From: Macrophomina tecta
Lineage: Eukaryota > Ascomycota > Dothideomycetes > Botryosphaeriales > Botryosphaeriaceae
Assembly (NCBI GenBank): GCA_024180945.1
Contig: JAKSGN010000013.1
Location: 310,001-374,000, forward strand
Length of the DNA stretch: 64,000 nt
Reading direction: 5' to 3'
This document shows, in pieces, positions 44,007-52,182 of this stretch (within the stretch, counting starts at the first letter, position 1; the number at the start of each line of letters is the position of its first letter). The translations under genes and the position numbers were made by a program. The notes beneath the pieces are model-generated. The model searched no databases, was not told the DNA's origin, and was given only the letters and a program-made list of their open reading frames with translations.

Positions 44007-45659
44007 TCACTTCGCCTGACCAATCTTGTGAAGCTCGCCTGTGTACCAGTTCTGTCTTGATTCAGCATGCACCCCCGCATGGGCCGGTGAGGTACTTACA
44101 TTCGATACACCTGCTCCAACCCCCTTCAGCCCGCTGAACTTCGCAAAGAACGGTACGGCAACTTTCTTTTCGGGTAGGCGCGCCTTCTCATTCGGTACAG
44201 CGTCGTTGAAAATGATTTCGTTGGGAAGCTTGGGTTGCAGCACAGCTGGGCGCGCGATTCCGACTAGATCGCATGCGGATCCTGACACCGCTGCCTCCAT
44301 ACCGGAGCGCGTGCGGAAACCTCCGGTGACAAGCAATAGAAGACGCGGGAAGTCGCTCCTGATCGCTTCCGCAAAATCAATGAAAGTAGCTTCGCGAGCG
44401 GCGGTGCGGCTTGACGGCTTCGAGCCATCGAAGTCGGCGCCCATCATCTGCGCAAAGTTTAGCGGGCTGTGCTCAGTTTTTGATGGCGGGAGTGCATGTG
44501 GCTTAGATTATGCAACGGCTGTGGTTCTCCGAGGAACGGAAGCCCCGACATGTTTTTACTCACGCACCCTTGGATTCTCGTATGAGCCGCCGCTTATTTC
44601 CAGGAAGTCTATCCCCGCCTTCTCAATGCATCTAATCTGTTCAATCGAGTCTTCGAGCTCCCCGGCGGAGTGGAGATCGGCAGAGTTCAACTTGAGACCG
44701 ATACAGAAGGATTTGGGCACAACGTTACGGACGGCCTCGATGATCTCGACGACGATTCGCGCTCTGTTACTCGGTGATCCGCCGTACTTGTCCGTCCGTC
44801 GGTTGGTCTGGATATTTAGATCAGTACGCACGTATTGCTAACGGGCTGGCGAGAAAATACAGTTGCGGTTAAGAACGTTGCTGATGATAGGGCAGATTAG
44901 CGAAAAAACAAAAAAATCAAGCCGGGTCTTCCAAGGTTCAATGCGCTTACAAAGGAGGTATCCATGTGCGGCGTGCACCTCGACACCATCAAACCCGCTC
45001 TCAGCAGCTAAGCGCGCTGCTGTCGCGAACTGCGACACAACCGTTTTGATGTCCTCTTCCGTCATCTCCTTCGGCGTGCCAAACAAGATGCGCACCGCCA
45101 TCTTCGCAATGAAGCCGTCGCCCATATTCATTGGAATCGGGCTTGGAGCCAAAGCCTTCGCAAATAGGGACCGTTTCCCAGCTCCGAGCGGTGACTGCCG
45201 GCCGGGGTGATTGATTTGCATGATGACCGGAGTCTTCCCGGTTCTGCTTGCATTCGCGTATCGCTTCCAGCTCGACAGCAGGTCGGCATTCGATGTGTCG
45301 ACGCTAACGTCCCCAGGTTGACCAAGGTAGTTTGCATCCACCTGTACGTTGCCTATGGGATAGTCAGCTTGATGAATATGTCCAGAAGCGGGCTCTCCAT
45401 ACCGGTAAGGATCAAGCCCCAGCCACCGTTTGCCCATTCGCTGTACACAGCGTCGAGTTTTTTGGTTGGCAAGCCCCGCGCGTCTGCCATCTTCTCCGCC
45501 ATGGCGGACGGCAAACATCAAAAGTAAGCACTACGGCATACCCTTGAGCATGCTGGGACGAAAAGAAAACGGTACCTTGACGAGACGATTAGGCAGTGTC
45601 AATCCGCATTTCAACGTCAGCGGTTTCGCAATGCTCAGATCCGTGATGGGTGACGACAT
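44007..45659 (-). CDS. NADH:flavin oxidoreductase / Old Yellow Enzyme family, 414 aa, 7 exons
   Basis: Exons: 45659-45576, 45508-45403, 45352-44951, 44880-44861, 44807-44568, 44447-44100, 44051-44007. Introns of 48-120 bp start GT; all but the first end AG. FMN-dependent TIM-barrel oxidoreductase that reduces activated C=C bonds of enones with NAD(P)H. Visible: N-R-L-V-K at 24-28, A-M-A-E-K-M-A-D, I-N-H-P-G-R-Q, the active-site pair H190/H193 in E-V-H-A-A-H-G-Y-L-L, T-N-R-R-T-D-K-Y-G-G-S, E-I-S-G-G-S-Y-E-N-P, V-T-G-G-F-R-T-R, and D-L-V-G-I-A-R-P-A. Exon 4 is a 20-nt micro-exon. Oddity: the first intron (45575-45509) would have to end CG, not AG, to give N-R-L-V-K-S-A-M-A-E; every AG acceptor nearby breaks the frame. 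So the gene may use a non-canonical site, carry a sequence error, or be newly inactivated. Confidence 0.85.
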
Positions 45660-47364
45660 TTTTGCAGGTGCTCTGTAGGAATTCCTCCGCCACGGCTACG
45701 CGCGAGGAGTTTTTATATACTCTATTTTCCAACCAGTCTCCTGAGAATCTATGTTAGTACCGTTGTTTCTCTCCGCCTCCGGCACGCTTCAAATTTCTTT
45801 TCGGGGCACCCTATTTGAGCCGAGCCGAGGCTCATCGGAGTTTGGAATATTAGTATTGCTTCCGCTGGAGGTACGCTAGTGCGTCCAGTGTTGCCATATA
45901 CAGATTAGGAAGATAAAATCAACCAATGACAGCCGGGATTGGAGTGATGCTTTGTCAGGAACGATAACGGTGTCGGAGAGATTATTGTCCCGGCTCGGGC
46001 CGGCTACCGGCTGCTTTTCTGATCCGGCCCGGAACTGGCAGGCCAAGTGGATCTCCAGGTCAGGAAAGAGTAGCATCCTCGCATGGAGGAGGCGCATTAT
46101 CGGGGAAGGCGAAGTGAGCAAGGAGTGTAGCGTGTTCTCGTATCGACCCAGCGCTTCCATCCAGAAGATACTCGGCGGCCATGAGATCAAGGCCTGCTTA
46201 GAAGGCGGGCTCGGAGCAAAGAATCGCACCGAAAGCGTGAAACAGGGCCCTGACTATGGTGCCAGCTACGGCCATACATGACAAGATTTTGTTTAGATGA
46301 AGCAGCTGTTCGGATGCGAATGCGCAGCGAACGGCGCGATGTTTAAATTTTGTTGGATTTGTTGGTGAGGCATGAGATTCAAGAGGGGGGAGGGGGCCTC
46401 TTATACCTGCTACTGCCAAGCTACACTACTGAAACTTAACCACACGAAAGTTCCAACAAGTTTCAATGATTCTTCCAAAACCCAATGTGGTCAATCCAGA
46501 ATTTTATCGCCCGCATTTTCAACGAATCATGAGTCCACAATTGGTCCGTAACGATGGGGTATTGAGAGAGCCAACTATGAAAAGTCAAGCACTCCTCAAT
46601 AATCCACGCTCCATCCATCGCCTCTTTTTCCTTTTCAGCTCGGTGAGCCCCTTTCTGGGGTGGATATGTTGCACTTGTTGTGGCTGATTTTACCTTCAAC
46701 AGATACGTTTGATATCTCATCGATGTGTGTGTATATGGTTTTCTTTTTTCGAAAAAAAAAAAAAAAAAGAGAAACGGTTATAAGCCCTGGAAATTTTTGA
46801 ATTATGGATGACGTGGATGGTAAATAGTAACACACAAGATGCACCCTGATAACCCGAAGGAAGGCCTCGCAGCAGAAGCATGTTTGTATGGCCACCAGAC
46901 CGTCCAGGCAGAGTTGCAAAAACCTTTTACAAGCTGTAAGCGCTTTGCACCGCTAACAAATCCACCGCCTGTTCCACAGTCCAGAAGAGGTACGCGCACT
47001 GCTCGCTTTTACCACTATGGCAGACCTAAGATGTCTACATCAAGTGATTCTTGCGCGACCGGAAGACAAAGATGACATAGCAATTCCGGCACGGTGACGG
47101 TCAGCCTTCCCAACAGCAGCCGAAAAGTTTCCCCATCCAACCAGGTCCACGCTTCGTTGGCCTCCTCTGTTAAAGTAAATCGACCTCTCCTTCTCTAGCA
47201 CACCAAGGTTCTGTCAGCAAAAATGCTACGCGTGTCCGGGCTCGGGGCCGAGCGCCGGGCCGAGCTGGCGTCCCCACAACCGAAAAATTTCTCCCCTTCG
47301 CCAACACCTCCCTCTCTCCCGCGTCCACAACCACAACCATAACCTGCAAAAGGGCAAAAAGAAC
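45660..47364. other. Intergenic, no gene supported
   Basis: About 1.7 kb with overlapping short open frames on both strands and no recognisable domain. It includes A17 at 46752-46768. The OYE-type gene promoter lies at its left end. Confidence 0.5.
47355..47361 (-). terminator. Pol III terminator of tRNA-Pro
   Basis: TTTTT on the minus strand four bases after the tRNA 3' end. Confidence 0.8.
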
Positions 47365-47452
47365 GGGTCTTGCCGCGGATCGAACGCGGGGCCTCTCGCA
47401 AGCAACTCAGGGTGTGCCCTAAGCGAGAATCATACCACTAGACCACAAGACC
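47365..47452 (-). tRNA. tRNA-Pro (AGG) with a 16-nt intron
   Basis: Read on the minus strand from 47452: acceptor GGTCTTG pairs with CAAGACC (47372-47366), with discriminator C at 47365. The D arm contains GGTCTAGTGGTATG, and the T arm is CCGCG-TTCGATC-CGCGG. The anticodon stem CTCGC/GCGAG encloses loop T-T-A-G-G-G-T, anticodon AGG. A 16-nt intron lies between positions 37 and 38, the canonical eukaryotic site. A run of five T on the minus strand (47360-47356) just after the gene is a Pol III terminator. The mature tRNA is 72 nt before CCA. Confidence 0.95.
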
Positions 47453-48067
47453 GTTGCAGTTATTGTTGTTGTTGTTGAAAACTCCTTCGTCATGTGGCTT
47501 TACATAGCAAAGATTGTTTCCCCGGACGAACAAAGACTCGTCCGTAGGAAAGGGGTACCCGTGCGCAAGCCCTGTCAATGACGTAAAACTCATTGGCGAA
47601 AGGTTAGGAAGGCTGATGCGACATCGCAGATATGAGTAAAGATGTAAGGAAAGCCGGCCTTTCTTTCGACCCGGCTTCTTCACCATTCCACATGGGACTG
47701 CAAGATCCATAGAGCCCGGGTGGAAAGAGCAACGGCAGACTGAGATTGTTGCTGAGATGAGGGGAAGTGATTTTTTTTTTTTTTAATTCAGTAGATGGAG
47801 AAACGGCGGCTAATGGAGTATGCGTCAATTGAGAATTGACTTGGGTACATGAAGCCAGAATGGCACCTTCCCCCGTTCAGGGGCAAGCAGACGACACGGA
47901 CGGCTTTGAGCTAGTCAGGTTCCTATTATGCGACGGAGGGAGTAAGCACATTTCCACAGACAGGATATTTCGGTTGAGACAGCACCTGTCAAACGTACGC
48001 CTGGTCCCAACTCCCCGCCTCAGCGCGCCAGCCTCATGTTACTTTTTGAGGAAACAACAGGTAGGGA
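47453..48067. other. Intergenic, no gene supported
   Basis: Between tRNA-Pro and the 3' end of the LYR-protein gene. Contains T14 at 47771-47784. No coding sequence or RNA recognised. Confidence 0.55.
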
Positions 48068-48611
48068 TCACCTTGCTTGCTCTTCTATGTAACGTTTCAT
48101 CGAGTCGAATTCGGTCTTCCCAGTCTGCCGGCCATTAGCTTCGGGGCCCGAGGAAGATGAGCGGAGGTGGATACCGAAATGAGGTATCTTATATGTGTCT
48201 CAGAGCACATCAGCATTTTCGTACACCGAGATGTGGGGGGAATCTTACAATATCAGTGACATTCCGATTCCTCTCAAACTCAGTGCGAGCATAGCGACGC
48301 AGCTCGTCTCGGGTAGGCGATGGAGGAATTTCTTGACGCATGAGCCAGGATCGGAGCGCAAAGATTGAACCAGACATACTATTGAGAGCTCTCACTATGT
48401 CTCTCCATAACGACACTACGCGTTGTCTTTGGATGAACTGGGGTGGATCAGTATGATAGTCCGGCTGATCAACGAGAAGGTGAAAGGCACACACATGATC
48501 GAGTCCAATTGAGGGCAGCTTTCTCCGGCCGCTTGGCCTGGACGGCCGCGAGGACACAGCTGCATAAGCGCGTATCTGTGAGCTGAAGGGCCGAGAGCGA
48601 GATATCAGCAT
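48068..48611 (-). CDS. LYR-motif mitochondrial protein (LYRM2-like), 112 aa, 5 exons
   Basis: Exons 48611-48495, 48437-48380, 48331-48249, 48198-48175, 48124-48068; introns of 48-57 bp (57, 48, 50 and 50 bp), all GT..AG. Splicing gives I-G-L-D-H-F-I-Q-R-Q-R-V-V-S-L-W-R, then A-L-N-K-I-P, E-L-R-R-Y-A-R-T-E-F-E-R-N-R, T-H-I-R-Y-L-I-S-T-G-K-T-E-F-D and a helical end, in the order of the LYRM2-like complex-1 LYR family. The L-W-R triplet stands in the LYR position. The N-terminal 38 residues are Arg/Ser-rich without acidic residues, a mitochondrial presequence. LYR proteins bind acyl-ACP and act in assembly of respiratory complexes or Fe-S transfer; LYRM2 is linked to complex I. I chose the ATG at 48611 over the one at 48671 because it starts the presequence. 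Divergent from NAA40. Confidence 0.85.
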
Positions 48612-48807
48612 GTTGTGTCTGAGCGGCGCGGAGAGGAGCAGAGGATGGACTGGGGCTTCTGGATGCTTCATCTCGTCATCGACGTCCGTGCTTCACCGCC
48701 CAGCTGAGCGTGCCCCACTCGTCGCGTCGACGCGTCTCCCTCTCCGCGTCTTGTTTTTCTGCCGCTCCGCCCTGCCCATCCTAATCTCCGCCGTCATCCT
48801 ATCCATC
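48612..48807. promoter_or_regulatory. Shared 196-bp divergent promoter, LYR protein / NAA40
   Basis: Start codons at 48611 (minus) and 48808 (plus) leave 196 bp for both promoters. The plus side is pyrimidine-rich (CTCCCTCTCC.. and GCCCATCC), as is common just upstream of fungal transcription starts. No TATA box. Confidence 0.6.
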
Positions 48808-49533
48808 ATGGCTGCCGGCGCGCTTAAGAGACCTAGACGGCCGAAGACTGATCCCGAGACACTCATCGACCGCATCAATGCTCTTTCACCAGCCGCTTTT
48901 GCCCAGCGGTTCTTCCCGCCCTCGTCCACGCTGCTCCGCTACCGCGACTACGAAATCACTCTGAAATCCGTCACCACTGTCGCTGATGGCGACTTTTCGT
49001 CCTGCTTCAAACTTGTCGAGTCCACTTCCGCCGCCGACTACAAGAGCTCCTCGCGCGGCTGGCGCCCGAAAGACAAGCTGCGCGAGATGAGAGAAGACCA
49101 CATGAGATACCTGCTCGTCCGAGAAAGTCGCTCCCACCCCGCCAAGTCTGCCGACAGCGACAGAGCTTCTCACGATGGAGAACCTTCCGAGCTAGACACG
49201 AGCACTGTCGGAAACGATATCGTGGCCTTCTGTTCCTTCATGTTCACCATCGAAGATGACTACCCCGTGGTTTACATATACGAGATCCATCTCGCTGAGT
49301 CTCATCGCCGAAGTGGATTGGGAAGACACCTGATGCGCATTGTGGAGCATTGCGCTACGGAGGGTGCCGTGGACAAGGCCATGCTCACCTGCTTCAGGTG
49401 CAATACCCTCGCCATGGCATTCTACACTAAGCTCGGATACGAAGAAGACGAATTTAGCCCGCCGGCGAAGAGACTGCGGGGTGGCAAGATCAAGCTGCCG
49501 TCGTACTTGATAATGAGTAAGAGGGTGGGATGA
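48808..49533 (+). CDS. NAA40: N-alpha-acetyltransferase 40 (NatD), 241 aa, single exon
   Basis: GNAT-fold enzyme that acetylates the N-terminal serine of histones H4 and H2A, acting in the nucleus and on ribosomes. Visible: S-S-R-G-W near 81-85 and K-x-x-E-M-R-x-x-x-M-R-Y-L-L-V (90-104). A Ser/Asp/Glu-rich insertion (105-135) is followed by strands V-A-F-C-S-F-M-F and V-V-Y-I-Y-E-I-H-L (154-162). The acetyl-CoA loop is R167-R-S-G-L-G-R-H-L-M, and then come M-L-T-C-F-R-C-N and F-Y-T-K-L-G-Y-E-E-D-E-F-S-P, all family hallmarks in order. The frame is open upstream to 48610, but I start at 48808 (M-A-A-G-A-L-K-R): the upstream part is Cys/Arg/Leu-rich, overlaps the divergent gene, and the family begins close to this Met. 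Length is normal for fungal Naa40. Confidence 0.9.
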   Translation: MAAGALKRPRRPKTDPETLIDRINALSPAAFAQRFFPPSSTLLRYRDYEITLKSVTTVADGDFSSCFKLVESTSAADYKSSSRGWRPKDKLREMREDHMRYLLVRESRSHPAKSADSDRASHDGEPSELDTSTVGNDIVAFCSFMFTIEDDYPVVYIYEIHLAESHRRSGLGRHLMRIVEHCATEGAVDKAMLTCFRCNTLAMAFYTKLGYEEDEFSPPAKRLRGGKIKLPSYLIMSKRVG

Positions 49534-49951
49534 GAGGTTGGCTGGCAAAATTGCTTCGTGCTGGCTCCAACAGATGAAGTGATTATGTCAGCAACGTGGT
49601 CTGAGCGCAAGCTGGAACTTCTTGAGCGCGCGCAGCAGTTTTTCCGCCTCGTCGACTGGGGAAAAATGTCGAGTCCAATTGTCCTGCGTGCACGCTCTGC
49701 GCGCATTGGACTTCGTCCGATATCGGCGCGTATGCTTCATCACATCCACCACCGATCTGCTCTGCTACAAACTGACGTGAATTGAAGGATGCGCTGCAAC
49801 ATACACCAGGCAATCGCCGCTGCAAACCGCCTTTCTGGGATCAGCACCGCTGGCACGTGTTTCTCATGGTAGCATTGCGGGCCAAATTACTCGTAGCTTT
49901 TCCCAACCCTCCCAACCTTTCGCGCCGGCTTCAGCCACATCAACAACGCCG
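49534..49951. other. Intergenic and unresolved 5' end of the sterol-reductase-like gene
   Basis: The reading frame of the next gene stays open upstream from 49952 to a stop at 49778-49780 but contains no ATG. An ATG at 49789 lies in another frame. Confidence 0.6.
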
Positions 49952-51511
49952 TTGTTAGAGGATCATGCAAAAGCTGTGGCAAAGATCTCTGCCGATGTCC
50001 GGACCTTCCACGAGCGAGGAGAGAAGTTCCGCATCTCCCACGGCTCAACGAACAGTACTCGTCAATCCGCCACCAGACGAAAGACCAATTACATTGACAC
50101 CAGCGGCCTGTCTCATGTGCTCAAAGTCGATCTTGAGTCCCGCACTGCCCTTGTCCAACCAAACGTCCCCATGGATCGGCTTGCCGAAGAGACGATGAAG
50201 TATGGTCTCATCCCGCCCGTGATCATGGAATTTCCCGGCATCACTGTCGGTGGCGGTTACTCGGGTACTTCAGGCGAGAGCAGCTCGTTCAAGTACGGAT
50301 ACTTCGACAAGACCATCAACTGGGTCGAGATGGTTCTGGCCACTGGCGAAGTGATCAGATGCTCGCCAACTGAGATGGCGGATCTTTTTCATGGCGCAGC
50401 TGGTGCCGTTGGCACCTTTGGTGTTACAACACTTGTAGAGCTGCAACTCAAGGAGGCCAAGAAGTTTGTTGAGACCACCTACCACCCTGTTTCTAGTGTG
50501 GCTGAAGCGGTAGAGCTGTCGGAGCAATTCATCAAGGAGCCTGACACCTATGATTATGTGGATGGAATCTTGTTCTCTCCCACTGAGGGTGCCATTGTCA
50601 CCGGGCGTGCAACCAACAAACCTTCGGCGGATGCTCGTGTACAGACCTTCAGCTCTGCCAAGGACCCGTGGTTCTATCTCCATGTGCAAGACCAAATTAA
50701 GGCTGGAAGGAAGAAGACTGAGGCAATTCCCCTCGCCGAGTACCTCTTCCGCTACGACCGGGGCGGATTCTGGGTCGGTCGGTCCGCTTTTGAATACTTC
50801 AGTTTTCCCTTCAACGCCTGGACCCGTTGGTGGCTGGACGACTTTCTCCACACCCGCATGCTCTACTCCGCCCTCCACGCCAGTGGCCAGTCCAAGCGCT
50901 ACGTCGTGCAAGATCTTGCGCTTCCCTTTGCTACCGCTGAAAAGTTCATCGACTACACTACAGACAAATTCGGTATCTGGCCCCTTTGGCTCTGTCCGCT
51001 CAAGCAGAGTCCTCAACCTACCATGCACCCCAACAACCCCAATGATGTTGAGGAAGTCGCCAACGTTGAGAAGGGAACCACTGAAACGCAACTCAAGCCC
51101 CTGCTCAACATCGGCCTGTGGGGGTGGGCACCCAAGCATGCGCAAAATGACTTCGACGCTTTCGCGGATCTGAATAGGGATCTGGAGGCCAAGCTGCGGG
51201 AGCTTGGTGGTATGAAGTGGCTCTACGCCCACACTTACTACACAGAGGATGAGTTCTGGGAAACGTATGCGAATCGCGAGTGGTACGATGGGCTTAGGAA
51301 GAAGTACGGCGCTGAAGGATTGCCGAGCGTATATGAGAAGGTGAAGGTGGATGTGGAGGCTGAGAAGAAGATCAAGGAGGAGGGCGGTTTAGCAAGGAAG
51401 GTGCTGGATATCTGGCCGATTGGCGGTATCTACGCAATCATGAAGGCGATTCAAAGTGGGTTATACTGGAAGCATAGGAATGCGACCTGGAATAAGCACG
51501 AGAGCAGGTGA
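49952..51511 (+). CDS. FAD-binding oxidoreductase, Delta24-sterol reductase (DHCR24/DIMINUTO) type; start unresolved
   Basis: PCMH-type FAD domain at about residues 25-175. Visible: R-I-S-H-G-S-T-N-S-T-R, V-Q-P-N-V-P-M-D-R-L, G-L-I-P-P-V-I-M-E-F-P, G-I-T-V-G-G-G-Y-S-G-T-S-G-E-S-S-S, Y-G-Y-F-D-K-T-I-N-W-V-E-M-V-L-A-T-G-E, and G-A-V-G-T-F-G-V-T-T. The C-terminal half (W-L-C-P-L, G-L-W-G-W, Y-A-H-T-Y-Y-T-E-D-E-F-W) fits the DHCR24 group, which reduces the C24-C25 double bond of sterol side chains with NADPH in the ER; the fungal members' substrate is uncertain. No introns within. Oddity: the codon at 49952 is TTG, and the first in-frame ATG (50171) would delete the first FAD-domain strands. A short upstream exon, a non-ATG start, or a mutated start must be assumed; I could not find a convincing splice. 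Confidence 0.85.
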   Translation: MLEDHAKAVAKISADVRTFHERGEKFRISHGSTNSTRQSATRRKTNYIDTSGLSHVLKVDLESRTALVQPNVPMDRLAEETMKYGLIPPVIMEFPGITVGGGYSGTSGESSSFKYGYFDKTINWVEMVLATGEVIRCSPTEMADLFHGAAGAVGTFGVTTLVELQLKEAKKFVETTYHPVSSVAEAVELSEQFIKEPDTYDYVDGILFSPTEGAIVTGRATNKPSADARVQTFSSAKDPWFYLHVQDQIKAGRKKTEAIPLAEYLFRYDRGGFWVGRSAFEYFSFPFNAWTRWWLDDFLHTRMLYSALHASGQSKRYVVQDLALPFATAEKFIDYTTDKFGIWPLWLCPLKQSPQPTMHPNNPNDVEEVANVEKGTTETQLKPLLNIGLWGWAPKHAQNDFDAFADLNRDLEAKLRELGGMKWLYAHTYYTEDEFWETYANREWYDGLRKKYGAEGLPSVYEKVKVDVEAEKKIKEEGGLARKVLDIWPIGGIYAIMKAIQSGLYWKHRNATWNKHESR

Positions 51512-51794
51512 GAGTTAAATGAATATGGGCCTCGCAGACTGAGAAGTGATTGATGCAGGTTGATGTCGCACATATCGTGTTCCATTCACAAATCTGGTGG
51601 GAGAGCCTGTCTCATGAAGCTCTCATTTACACTTCAGTGCCTGCTCTCAAGGCTCATATTTATGACAAGGCCCATACTACTATCGCTTTTTATTTCTACC
51701 AGATTTGCGTGGGCCCTCTTTCGGTTTCTCAGTGAATATTCACACTCCAGACCACAAACATCGATGACGTTTCCATTCCGACGAATATTTCGGC

Positions 51795-52091
51795 TCACCG
51801 CAACTGATTGCGGGATAGGGTTGCCGTCGCGCCACACGGAGACAGCTTCGCATCGCGGTAGATTGTGCTGAGTCTTCGCCGCATCTCAAAATACCTGGAC
51901 ACCTCGTTCGTGGAATAAGCGCCGACGGGCTGCTGCGCCTCAAAGTGTAATCGAAGGATTTTGGCCCCCATTACCACAAACAGTTTAAGCCAGTCCCGCT
52001 TTTGATGATCCTTTCCCAGAAACACAGGCTGTAACAAGGCGCCGGTCAAGGCCTCCGTCTGCGCCTTATTTCCATCTAACAACGCCTCCAT
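51795..52091 (-). CDS. Small hypothetical protein, 98 aa
   Basis: Single open frame starting M-E-A-L-L-D-G-N and ending T-L-S-R-N-Q-L-R. It is largely helical, with charged and Leu-rich sequence and the conserved-looking A-K-I-L-R-L-H-F-E-A-Q-Q-P-V. No domain recognised. It is divergent from the DUF6536 gene with 91 bp between the starts, a spacing that makes a shared promoter plausible. It may continue into a further exon downstream; I saw no clear donor. Confidence 0.45.
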   Translation of the reverse strand: MEALLDGNKAQTEALTGALLQPVFLGKDHQKRDWLKLFVVMGAKILRLHFEAQQPVGAYSTNEVSRYFEMRRRLSTIYRDAKLSPCGATATLSRNQLR

Positions 52092-52182
52092 CCCTCAAAA
52101 AACGGATGATGAACGAGTATTGACCTTCCCGCGACGGACCCAACGACCCTGCCTCTGACTGATTAGTTTCACGAACACATCT

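Noticed and set aside
50270..51232. 320-codon minus-strand frame
   Set aside because: Antisense of the sterol-reductase-like gene, no domain.
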